Assembly (NCBI GenBank): GCA_036365455.1
Contig: JAWQUS010000017.1
Coordinates: 10,912,001-10,976,000 of the forward strand
DNA from: Macrosoma leucophasiata
Lineage: Eukaryota; Arthropoda; Insecta; Lepidoptera; Hedylidae
Direction of reading: 5' to 3'
Length of the DNA: 64,000 nucleotides
A program made the position numbers and the translations under genes. The notes under the pieces were generated by a model, which searched no databases, was not told the DNA's origin, and was given only the letters and a program-made list of their open reading frames with translations. The stretch's first letter is position 1. Each line of letters opens with the position of its first letter. Shown piece after piece: positions 55,911 to 64,000 of the stretch.

Positions 55911-56044
55911 AACCATAACATAGAATGCATGAAGTGCATCAGTGTTAACCTTATAACTCCCATAGGTATCAAATTATACGCTTACAAAAGTATTATAGGT
56001 TATTAGGTTATAAGGTATATAGATAATTTAACTTGTTATAAAAA

Positions 56045-56274
56045 TTTACTGCCTCAGTAGCCTAGTGGTAGCAGGCCACTACTACTACGCTGGGGTCCTG
56101 GGTTCGATTCCCGAGTAGGGGGATATCAGAGATAATGGTGTAAAGTCCTTTATCTATGATTTGTTATATGGGCCAAAACGTAACTGGCGAATCGTAAGTG
56201 TTTGCATGTATGCTTGTATGCATGCATTTTACCTCTGCCTACCCCTTCGGGGATTACAGACGTGAAGTTACGCT
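56045..56274 (+). mobile_element. SINE family B with tRNA-like head, internally deleted
   Basis: CTGCCTCAGTAGCCTAGTGG (A-box-like) and GGTCCTGGGTTCGATTCCCG (B-box-like) make a good tRNA-like head. The middle of the body is missing before 'tatgggccaaaacgtaactg'; the tail GGGGATTACAGACGTGAAG is present. Confidence 0.8.
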
Positions 56275-56597
56275 ATAAAAATATGGTGAACGTTATAATT
56301 CCTCAAACTGTATACAAGTGCGTAGGTATTGTCTTATTTTATTCAGCTCCATTCATTATTTTATTATTTGATGGATTCATATCGTCCAATACGTTACATT
56401 GACATCTCTATGCTGCCCTTCTCTACATTCCAATAAAGGTGGACCCTGATTTTTTTATAGGTGTCAGAAACACTCCATTTACCAAAATAGTTTTGTACGA
56501 CGAGCTGACGCTGACGAGCTTGTCACTTAAAATAATAATAATATAACAAAGTTATGATTAAGTAAAAGTTAGACTCGTCTTAGTTTCTCGTCTTTTT

Positions 56598-57066
56598 ACT
56601 TGTGGTAGAGCTCCAGTGACGGAGTTTTTTTTTATGTAATGGAAGTGGCAAACAAGCATGCAGTTCACATTGATGTTAAGTGATGACTCCAGCCTATAAA
56701 CACACACACAAAAACCAAGGTCAACATCCAGATGCGTTACCACTCGTACAGGGACGTACATTACCACCTGACCGGAACACGATAGTGCTGAATACTACCA
56801 TTTAGCGGCAAGTATATTAGGTAATGGAGTTCGTGGGCATAGGCACCACCGCATTACCTAATTTACTTGCCGCTAAATGGTAGTGTTCAGCACAATCGTG
56901 TTCCGGTTAGACGGTAATGTATGACCCCGTCACAGAGACATAATAACTCAGATCTCAGGGGTGACAGCATCTGCATTTTGAACTCGGAGCTTTGTGTGGG
57001 TGCAGTCATCACTTAACATCAATGTGAACTGCATGCTTGTTTGCAAAATTCATTACACAAAAAAAA
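56598..57066 (+). repeat. SINE-like family A copy interrupted by another
   Basis: The head TTGTGGTAGAGCTCCAGTGA+CGGAG (to 56624) resumes at 56826 with GGAGTTCGTGGGCATAGGCA and runs to 'cattacacaaaaaaaaac'. The interruption is the reverse copy at 56625-56825. Confidence 0.9.
56625..56825 (-). repeat. 5'-truncated family A SINE inserted inside another
   Basis: It opens with a T-run (the A-tail in reverse) and ends 'ggcaagtatattaggtaat'. GGAG borders both sides (56621-56624, 56826-56829), a short target duplication. Tail plus 5' truncation plus duplication indicates retroposition. Confidence 0.88.
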
Positions 57067-57096
57067 ACACAAAACCAGTCAAAATTCCAGTCTCCG

Positions 57097-57155
57097 AAAA
57101 GTGACATGGAAGATGTCCTAATTAACTAAATCAGGACATCTTCCATGTCACTTTT
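57097..57155. repeat. Perfect 23-bp hairpin, 13-nt loop
   Basis: AAAAGTGACATGGAAGATGT+CCT at 57097-57119 is exactly inverted at 57133-57155. The loop is AATTAACTAAATC. Confidence 0.9.
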
Positions 57156-57509
57156 TCCGCGATTTGGAAAATAAACTCGGAGTTTCAAGTTATCAGCAGT
57201 ATCATAAAGTCACGAGGCAGGTAAAAATAATCCGCTTTCAAAATATGAAAAGAATTAACGACGTCCATTTAATTCCTAGGATTCTGGAGATTAGCTCAAT
57301 GTCGAAAAAATCGATTGACGATGTTCTCGTACAGGAACTTTTATCGAATTTCAGTGTCATATAGAATCGAACTTTTAATTGACACGAGTCTAACGTTCAC
57401 GTGTTATTTGACCTCATGGTAATACGTAATGGGACAAGGACAACACGAAATCTCGATGGCGTAGCGACCACCGCGAAACCGCTTATTTAGTAATATGTTT
57501 ATAATTATA

Positions 57510-57665
57510 CTAGCTGTTGCCCGCGGCTTCGCCCGCGTGGATGTCATTTTATAATCCTGAATTTTCTTTGCTATAAACCTCACAGAGCCCGAGACCTTTC
57601 TAACGAATGCAAAACCGTGGTAATCGGTTTGTACGTTCTGGAGTTATAGCGTCAGGAAGAAAAAC
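57510..57665 (-). mobile_element. Helitron-like 3' end fragment
   Basis: On the minus strand it ends ...CCACGCGGGCGAAGCCGCGG and GCAACAGCTAG. The interior 'aacctcacagagcccgagac' and TCTGGAGTTATAGCGTCAGG match 19334-19510. Confidence 0.65.
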
Positions 57666-57971
57666 CCGACTTATTTTTATACTATAGATTATTTTTTATA
57701 GGTACACACACTTGTAGCTGACTGACATCCGTACAGCACTGGGTCCCAGACGAGAACCGGCGTCGCTTAGATAATATCTTCTAATCGACATGAAGCTGAT
57801 CTGGGTACCCTTTTAGACCAGCCATGAGACATATTTCCACCCTAATTTTTTTATAAGTATATATATGTATTGTTTGTTAGTTGTTTTCCATTTTTTTTAT
57901 TTTGTTTGTTTATGTCTCCGTGCTGTCTGTCTAAATAAATTGTTTCTTTTCTTTTCTTTTTCACCGTATTA

Positions 57972-58085
57972 TTTGGTAGTAGAGTTGCAGAGTCGCAGCT
58001 TGAGGGTGTAGGCACAACCGCATTACCTTCTAACATCTGACTGGCGCCAAATACTAGTGTTCAGTGTTTAACACTATCGTGTTGT
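57972..58085 (+). repeat. SINE-like family A, 5' part
   Basis: TTGGTAGTAGAGTTGCAGAG, 'accgcattaccttctaacat' and AACACTATCGTGTTG, then lost in a T-run. Confidence 0.7.
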
Positions 58086-58129
58086 TTTTTTTTTCGTAAA
58101 TCGAAATCGAACACTGAACACGTTTGTGC

Positions 58130-58785
58130 TGAACACCAACATTTAGCGGCAAGTAGATTAGGTAATGCGGTGGTGCCTACACCCGCGAGCTCTATCACTG
58201 GAGCTCTACCGACAGTGACGATTTTCATGCGATTATAATTATTAATGAAATTTCAACTGAATAGTATTTTCAGAGAAAATTACCAATGATAGAAGTACAG
58301 ACAAACTGACCTATTTTTAAACTACATAACTACAGAGTCAAAACAACTTAGATCTCAATGGTGACAACGAATTTGGATTTTATCTACCGGTTTTCTTGTA
58401 GATGTCTATAGCCTGCAGTAGTAGTCAATATCCCTGTGATTTGACGGTAGATAGATTAGGTAATGCAGTGGCGCTGCATGCTTGTTTACCACTTCCATTA
58501 CATAAAAAAATTAACATCAAAATTAACTGTATACTTGATTGCTGTTTGCCACTTACTTTAATATACTTAAAAGTATTAACAAAAATAGGACAGTTTGTCT
58601 GTACTTCTATCATAGGTAATTTTCTCTCAAAATACTAGACCGATTCAGTTGAAATTTCATTAATAATTATAATCGCATGAAAATCTTCATTGTCGGTAGA
58701 GCTCCAATGATGGAGCTTGCGGACGTAGTTTCCACCGTATTAACTAGGTAATCTACTTGGCCCTTAATGGTAGTGGGATAATATT
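58130..58785. repeat. Large foldback: ~185-210-bp arms around ~257-bp spacer
   Basis: 58130-58316 is inverted at about 58574-58785. The best-kept part, GATTTTCATGCGATTATAAT+TATTAATGAAATTTCAACTG, is identical across arms, and the segment with GATAGAAGTACAGACAAACT follows. The outer parts of both arms are SINE family A heads (GAGCTCTACCGACAGTGA and its complement). The spacer holds family A 3' fragments (CTATAGCCTGCAGTAG; 'ccattacataaaaaaat'). Confidence 0.8.
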
Positions 58786-58946
58786 AGAATATCTTCCATT
58801 TATTCATCCACTTGGTCCAAATACATGTTCAAAAGGACGCGCAAGCAAAAAAAAAGTATACTGATACGGCAGATACGACAGTAGCTACGAGGCTACGCCC
58901 CTAGCACAGAGACATAACAATTTAGACCTCAGGTGTAGCAAGAATT

Positions 58947-59288
58947 TCTAGCCTCGTGGCGCCCATGCGCCTATTTTTTTTTTTTTATTATTTTATTAAG
59001 CAATTCGGGTTTACAAAATTTTCCTCATACAATACTTTTAACAATACATATAAAAACAAACTTATACTTTTAGAGGTTTGCGTTGACAGCTGTACTAGTA
59101 TAAACTGTGTCACAGCTGTCAGCGTCTTCCACCCTGTGTGAACAATTAATGTAAGTTGTTACATGATAAATTACTTTAATATAAACTTAGAGTTAATTTT
59201 TGTGGTTCTGTTTAAACTAAAATTGTTATCAGAAATATTATTAGAGATAGGTCGAGATTACCACAAAATAGAAAGCGCGCGCGCGCTT

Positions 59289-59342
<54 letters not shown>

Positions 59343-60708
59343 CGTGTGTGTGTGTGTGTGTGTGTGTGCGTGTGTGTATGTGTGTGTGTCAATCCAATCA
59401 TATTATTATACTTCTTACATTCTGGATCTTGAAAGTATTTCCTCTGTTTCCTCGTAATTAAGTGTAAGAAGCCATTGATGAATGATTTTTTTACATTTAT
59501 TTAATGGCGTTAATAATATATTATTTACTTTATTTCCTATATTATACACCCGTGAACTATAGACATAATATTGACGGCTACCAAGACAAGTTTTATGAGG
59601 TGCAATGGCACAAATTGGCCTATTTCTACGATGGGTTATTTCATGTATATTGATGCCTTTTGATAAACCAAAATAATCATGATGACTCAGACTCAGACAG
59701 CCCAGAACTTTTTCAAATAACTTTCAATTCCCGCTCACACGCCTTACAGAAGTACATATTATCAATAAAAAACTATCTATATATTTTTGAAATTTTCGCG
59801 TTACAGAAATAATTTTATTTAATTCCTAAACGAAATATGAGACAACCGTTTCCGTTCCATTCTGTGGCTGTGACGATTGACTTCTTGACGATCATATTGC
59901 ATTTTTAGCGCTAATAACTTTCGGAATCTCTAGTTGAAATGTTATGTCCTTTGTAAAGGCTATTAAGTCGAAATTAGTTAATATGGTTTTGATTGCGGCT
60001 TTATGTTATATTGTTTCGTGAAATATTTACAATAAATATGAAAATTAATTGAAAGATATAGGTAATGATGATTAGGATGTAGCGAAAAGTTCAGATGCTA
60101 GGAATTAGATTCAAATTTAAGACTGTTTTGAGAGATTTAAGTTTGAGGCTGGTATTTTGATACTTGTTTGAGATAATTTCTATTGAGATATTTGTTAATT
60201 TTTACTAATCTGTTTGAGATATTTGTTTATTATTATGGATATTTTAAATATGGACTTCTGTTGATTAAAGGTACAAAGGTTAACTTTGAATATATGGAAA
60301 GAACTTGTGATAGGTATAAAGAATTAAGATATATTTTTTATTGTCAAAATTTAATGAGTAAAACCTAAGACTTGTAATAGAAGACTTCCTCCCCTACTCA
60401 CATTAACTACTACATTTTTTTACTTTACATCACTAATTAATTCCTTTTAGTCTAGTCATTGCGACCCAATGGCCTTTGTAAAGAACAAAAGGTATTAACT
60501 TATTGAAATTAAAAACACTTGCTTATATTATTCGTAACTACATACATCCTGTTTACTTAAAATTGGTAACCGTAACACAAAAAAAAACAACTCAAAACCC
60601 TGGGCGGTTATGACTATAACAATTATTATGTCCTATGAAAAGGACAGTCGGGCCATAGTCAAGGTCTCAAGGACAAATCAGAAAATCCCTGGGCGCCACG
60701 AGGCTAGA
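58947..60708. mobile_element. DNA transposon-like element of 1.76 kb with 19-bp TIRs
   Basis: TCTAGCCTCGTGGCGCCCA at 58947-58965 is perfectly inverted at 60690-60708. The interior is AT-rich and contains a roughly 100-bp TG microsatellite but no transposase-like ORF. The left end interrupts a family A SINE fragment (ACCTCAGGTGTAGCAAG). No target duplication was identified, so the class is undetermined. Confidence 0.65.
59289..59390 (+). repeat. TG microsatellite
   Basis: (TG)n with small interruptions (TATACG, TGCG, TATG), preceded by the palindrome AAAGCGCGCGCGCGCTTT. Confidence 0.95.
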
Positions 60709-60861
60709 GTCTCTCAAGATAACAGTAAGAACCTACCTATTACATCACTTTGAACTTTTTAGGTTTATTGTAAGGATCGGTAAAAATACATATTTTTTTA
60801 ATAATTTAAAACACAAATCAGACCAAGGCTGACCTACCATGACCAAATAGGTCGAGTTCTG

Positions 60862-61016
60862 TCTGATGGTGGGGTCAAAAGTCTTAGGAATCGGCGTGCA
60901 TGTATGAAGAGAATGATGAAGGTAGACGAGGCACGAGAGGTTTGTCAGAACCGGGATGTCTGGCGCTCTACACTCTCTGCCTACCCCGTTAGGGACCTGG
61001 CGTGAAGCTACATACA
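60862..61016 (-). repeat. Family D repeat, reverse copy
   Basis: 'gaagagaatgatgaaggtag', 'gctctacactctctgcctac' and CCCCGTTAGGGACCTGGCGT match 79-243 in reverse. Confidence 0.65.
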
Positions 61017-61051
61017 TACATAAAACACAAATAAAATCAAAGACGTTGATA

Positions 61052-61106
61052 ATCTCTCTGCCTACCCCGTTAGGGACCTGGCGTGAAGATACATACATAC
61101 ATACGT
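61052..61106 (-). repeat. Family D end, tandem partial duplicate
   Basis: CTCTGCCTACCCCGTTAGGG and ACCTGGCGTGAAG followed by TACATACATACAT repeat the end of the previous copy after about 35 bp. Confidence 0.65.
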
Positions 61107-61251
61107 TGATAATCGACGACAAAAGCGAGTAGCTACTAAGCGGTGAGCCGCTGGTTACGGGTTACGGCTGGTAGAATATTCAAATTGAATCTGGTCACTC
61201 GTTTAAAAATTTAAAAATTCAAACCAAAAAGTCTGTATTATCTATGCCAAG

Positions 61252-61275
61252 AAGCTTGAAGGTACCTTCAAGCTT
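61252..61275. repeat. Perfect 24-bp palindrome, no loop
   Basis: AAGCTTGAAGGT and ACCTTCAAGCTT meet with no spacer, about 200 bp before the Chk2 start codon. Confidence 0.9.
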
Positions 61276-61309
61276 AATGATTCAAACAAACAAAAGTTTG
61301 CAACAGTCA

Positions 61310-61476
61310 AACAAATCGCGGGTGCAGGGTGAAGAAAGACGTAAGATGCGAATGCGAATACCGCCTGCCTCCAGCGCTACCTGCTTCACAGAATAATCAT
61401 AATATTTACGGAGTCCATGAGTGTCCTAAATCCAAATTGTGCTAAATACTTTTACCGTAACTGAGTTACAAACAAG
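61310..61476 (+). promoter_or_regulatory. Upstream region of Chk2, relatively GC-rich, no TATA box
   Basis: CAAATCGCGGGTGCAGGG and ACCGCCTGCCTCCAGCGC stand out from the AT-rich surroundings directly upstream of the ATG. No TATA box is visible. A TATA-less promoter is plausible for a housekeeping-type kinase, and the start site cannot be set. Confidence 0.35.
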
Positions 61477-61666
61477 ATGTGTGACGATCAAATAAATTAT
61501 AGTGGAAATACACAAACTCAGACACAAAATTCGCAGGTTGAATGGAGTCAACCAAATACTCCATCTTACATACCCAACATTTGGGGTAGATTGTATTCAA
61601 CTAAAGTATGTGTTAACAAAAAACCTTTTTGGAAAGTTAACGAAAAACAAAGTCCTAAGTACCATG
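61477..61666 (+). other. lok: Chk2 exon 1 (SQ/TQ cluster)
   Basis: The ATG at 61477 (context AACAAGATGT) opens MCDDQINYSGNTQTQTQNSQ; the exon ends ...SPKYH plus one base before GTGAGT at 61667. Confidence 0.92.
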
Positions 61667-63705
61667 GTGAGTGTAATAACTTAACTACTTATTTATGTAT
61701 AACACCAACTTTTTCAGATAGTAATGATAGTTGTTCTTTTACGCAGACCTTATTCTACCAGAATTCAGTCTTGGACGAGACCTTAATAGTACTTTTGTTA
61801 TGAAAACCGATATAGCCCAAGAAAATATTGTTAAAAACATCAGCAAAACACATTTTGTTATACGGAGGGACAGGTAAGTACTTTTATAAAAAAGTATTGT
61901 TGCGATTACATGATGACTTTAGATAGTTGAATATATTATAGTATATAGGTAGGTGAATGTATTATATAAAGAAAAGAAATTAAACATCTTAGTCCTTGGA
62001 TCAAGTGACAAAGCATCTGTAATGTAACTTACATGACCTGCCTAAGATGACTAACCTGTTGTATTCACTTATAAACAATCATGGCAAGTTCCATTCATTG
62101 ATTTGAACAGAAAAAAATTAAAAAAAGGGACAAGGTAATACGGCTTAAAAATATAATCTAGGGACAGTTACTTATATTCCGGAGAGTTGAAATTATCTTA
62201 TAGAACAATTCCTGGTCCTTTAGATGGACTAGATAATATTTCAAAGCTGTTTTACCATTTGCCTTTTTTCATTTTTCTGTACAAATCTTGCCATGATCCT
62301 TTATACACTTGATTGCATGATATAGATACTAGCGGTCTGCCCCAGCATCGCGCGGTTGCATTGTTACCTACCCTCTCCTATTCATCTTAGTGTGATGTTA
62401 TAAAGGCTTCCTTCATTCCTCGATAAATAGGATAACTAACACTGAAAGAATTTTTCAAATCGGACTAGAAGTTCCTGAGATTAGCATGTTCAAGCAAACA
62501 ATCAAACAAACAAACTCTTCAGCTTTATAATATTAATTTAAATATCTAAATCAATAATCAATAACTTAAAACATGGTTTTCAGCTCTAATCTCTGTAATT
62601 ATATTTTCAGTGAAAGTTTGACTCCTGCTATCATTACTGATCTTTCGTATAATGGTACATTTTTAAATGGTGAAAAGATTGGAAAAGGCAATAGCCGTGT
62701 CTTGGATGACAAGGATGAAATTGCTGTTACACATAAAAATATAAAAGGTAGTACAAGTCAAGCATATAATATTGTATAACAAACACATATTTTTTTTTAA
62801 ATCAAAATACCTACTATACCTATATCATTACTGCGCTTAATAGCTATTATTAGCTAATTTAAAGGAACTATTGACTGCCTCAGAAGAATATTGGTAGCAG
62901 TCCACTACTGCTACGCTGGGCTACTGGGTGTGATTCTGCGGTCAGAAGTGGTAAAATCCTTTCCATTTTTTAGAAGTTTCCCAGTAGGTACCTCTCTGGA
63001 TCCCAGCCAGTAGGTACTGGGACCCTACTAGGTCTCTGAATTTGGCAATTCATTACTTTTGTTTTCTATTTTTTTTTGTATGTTTTTTCTTTTTTCAGTA
63101 TTTGTGTTTAAAGATCTTTTGAAAAATGAACAAGATAAAGTACCCAAAGAAATTTCCAAAAAATACTATGTATCAAGGACATTAGGTCAAGGCGCATGTG
63201 GTCTTGTTAAATTAGTCTATGATAAAGTATGTTTTTTTTTACATTTTATATTATTTTATTAATATAAAAAGAAAATGTAACAAAGACTCACATTTTAATT
63301 GTTTTAGACAAAATGCACCAAACATGCAATGAAAATAATCAAAAAGAGCAGGCTAACCAACGGTCAAATAAATCACTTGAATGATCCATTAAAAATACAA
63401 AATGAGATAAACATCATGAAATCTCTACAGCATGTAAGTCATATAAGATTTCATTGTCATTTAAATTCTTTACTTGCATTAAAATGTCAATATACTTCTA
63501 GCCCTGCATCATCTCAACAGAGGAGGTATTTGACTCCCACGATGCTGTCTACATCATTCTGGAACTGATGCAAGGTGGTGAATTGTTTGACCGAATCACA
63601 AAACATGGTCATTTGCCTGAACGACTTACTCGATTCCTATTCAAGCAAATGGTGTTGGCTGTCAAGTACCTGCACTCTCAAGGCATCACACACAGAGATC
63701 TTAAG
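61477..63705 (+). CDS. lok: Checkpoint kinase 2 (Chk2/loki), 5' part, runs off the window
   Basis: Seven exons: 61477-61666, 61747-61873, 62611-62747, 63099-63226, 63308-63433, 63502-63705, with the rest beyond 64000 (six seen here plus the continuation). They join in phase to 304 residues. Residues about 12-25 form an SQ/TQ cluster (TQTQTQNSQVEWSQ), the substrate of ATM-type kinases. The FHA domain (about 64-150) shows FSLGRD, SKTHFVI and LSYNGTFLNGE. The kinase domain follows: YYVSRTLGQGACGLVKLVYD glycine loop, HAMKII lysine, EINIMKSLQH, YIILELMQGGELFDRI hinge and ITHRDLK catalytic loop. Chk2 is a nuclear Ser/Thr kinase that relays DNA double-strand-break signals from ATM to p53 and cell-cycle targets. 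All visible key residues are kept, and it looks functional. Confidence 0.94.
61747..61873 (+). other. lok: Chk2 exon 2 (first half of FHA domain)
   Basis: The acceptor is TTTTACGCAG, chosen over the stronger-looking TTTTTCAG ending at 61717 because only this one keeps the frame: DLILPEFSLGRDLNSTFVMK..SKTHFVIRRD. Donor GTAAGT at 61874. Confidence 0.9.
62329..62540 (-). mobile_element. Helitron-like fragment in Chk2 intron 2
   Basis: On the minus strand it ends CGCGATGCTGGGGCAGACCG+CTAG followed by T. The body has 'ttgtttgattgtttgcttga' and TTTTCAAATCGGACTAG (on +). It is of the accgattt type and non-coding. Confidence 0.5.
62611..62747 (+). other. lok: Chk2 exon 3 (second half of FHA domain)
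   Basis: Acceptor TATATTTTCAG. Encodes ESLTPAIITDLSYNGTFLNG and KIGKGNSRVLDDKDEIAVTH..K; donor GTAGTA at 62748. Confidence 0.92.
62872..63050 (+). repeat. SINE family B, degraded, in Chk2 intron 3
   Basis: GACTGCCTCAGAAGAATATT, GTAGCAGTCCACTACTGCTA and 'tagaagtttcccagtaggta' follow the family B head and body. The A-box-like region has decayed and the tail is missing. Confidence 0.65.
63099..63226 (+). other. lok: Chk2 exon 4 (glycine-rich loop)
   Basis: Acceptor TCTTTTTTCAG after a long T-tract. Encodes VFVFKDLLKNEQDKVPKEIS and SRTLGQGACGLVKLVYDK; donor GTATGT at 63227. Confidence 0.92.
63308..63433 (+). other. lok: Chk2 exon 5 (catalytic lysine)
   Basis: Acceptor TTGTTTTAG. Encodes TKCTKHAMKIIKKSRL..., with EINIMKSLQH at the end carrying the helix C glutamate; donor GTAAGT at 63434. 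Confidence 0.92.
63502..63705 (+). other. lok: Chk2 exon 6 (hinge to HRDLK)
   Basis: Acceptor TATACTTCTAG. Encodes PCIISTEEVFDSHDAVYIIL, ELMQGGELFDRI and YLHSQGITHRDLK; donor GTATTG at 63706. The remainder of the kinase domain is outside the window. Confidence 0.93.
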
Positions 63706-63767
63706 GTATTGTTTTAGTATAGTGCAGAACATCAACAACACATCTCATTTAAGGTTTAGCCTGACAG

Positions 63768-64000
63768 ACAGTGCTGCGTGGCGTGGCATGGCGTGGCGGG
63801 ACGGGACGGGACACCGGCGCGACGTTGGCGTGGCGATGACGTATCCTCTGCGGGCGCGACATCTTCCTCCAGCAATGTACAACTACATAACTAATCCATC
63901 AACACAAAGAGTCGGCATGCCGCTTGCGTCCCGTCCCGTCTCGCCAGTTCTAGGTTGTATTTAGCTCGGCGCACCGCGGTGGCGTGACGCGACGGTTACC
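63768..64000. repeat. GC-rich GTGGC/GGGAC repeat block in Chk2 intron, cut by window end
   Basis: GCGTGGCGTGGCATGGCGTG, GCGGGACGGGACGGGAC and later CGTCCCGTCCCGTCTCGCC (inverse of the second). Opposed arms around an AT-richer centre suggest a GC-rich MITE or foldback whose right end may lie beyond 64000. Confidence 0.55.

Noticed and set aside
59163..59432. 89-codon ORF with a Val/Cys repeat
   Set aside because: It is translation of the TG microsatellite.

Overview
This window is nuclear DNA of an insect, almost certainly a moth or butterfly. It is AT-rich, has long introns and is dominated by interspersed repeats. The repeats are of lepidopteran types: CTAG-ended non-autonomous Helitrons, several SINE families, and microsatellite-associated elements with CTGT/CCGT runs. 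The allatostatin C peptide is of the form known from moths. The species cannot be named from the sequence alone. Two host genes are supported, both on the + strand, and their exons are a very small part of the window. The rest is intron, intergenic DNA and transposon debris.

Gene 1 is allatostatin C (AST-C). Three coding exons (33298-33413, 35101-35231, 43939-44104) join in phase to a 129-residue precursor: signal peptide, acidic spacer, KR cleavage site and C-terminal QVRFRQCYFNPISCF followed by RK-stop. The first coding exon starts at a splice acceptor, so a non-coding exon must lie upstream. A TATA box with a correctly spaced initiator and a good donor at 20682-20852 is a candidate for it. 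Gene 2 starts at 61477 and runs off the right edge. It is the N-terminal part of checkpoint kinase 2 (Chk2, loki in Drosophila): SQ/TQ cluster, FHA domain, then a kinase domain up to HRDLK, in seven exons.

Layout. 1-9.3 kb: repeats including an intact-ended 1.67-kb Helitron carrying a minisatellite (2838-4507) and a GC-rich block between TAA repeats (about 7250-8045). 9.3-20.6 kb: SINE and CTGT-containing elements, an RTE-like LINE fragment (11.1 kb), a 3.0-kb hAT transposon with an exact 8-bp target duplication (11410-14428), twin tRNA-like units in an inverted repeat (16.5-17.05 kb), and the tail of a LINE with a restriction-like endonuclease (18.5-19.2 kb). 20.6-45 kb: the AST-C locus, its introns filled with SINEs, a 5S-like SINE, a LINE tail and a second copy of the 1.67-kb Helitron in opposite orientation. 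45-61 kb: intergenic, with a Helitron split by a SINE, a GGN triplet array, a mariner relic, a SINE inserted in a SINE, a roughly 650-bp foldback and a 1.76-kb element with 19-bp terminal repeats. 61.4-64 kb: Chk2.

The two genes are not functionally linked. No CRISPR array, operon or other prokaryote-type system is present, and I found no convincing undescribed multi-gene system. The most unusual feature is a set of long perfect or near-perfect hairpins with 0-15-nt loops (18-31 bp arms) scattered through non-coding DNA. At least one of them copies adjacent LINE coding sequence, which points to snap-back template switching during replication.
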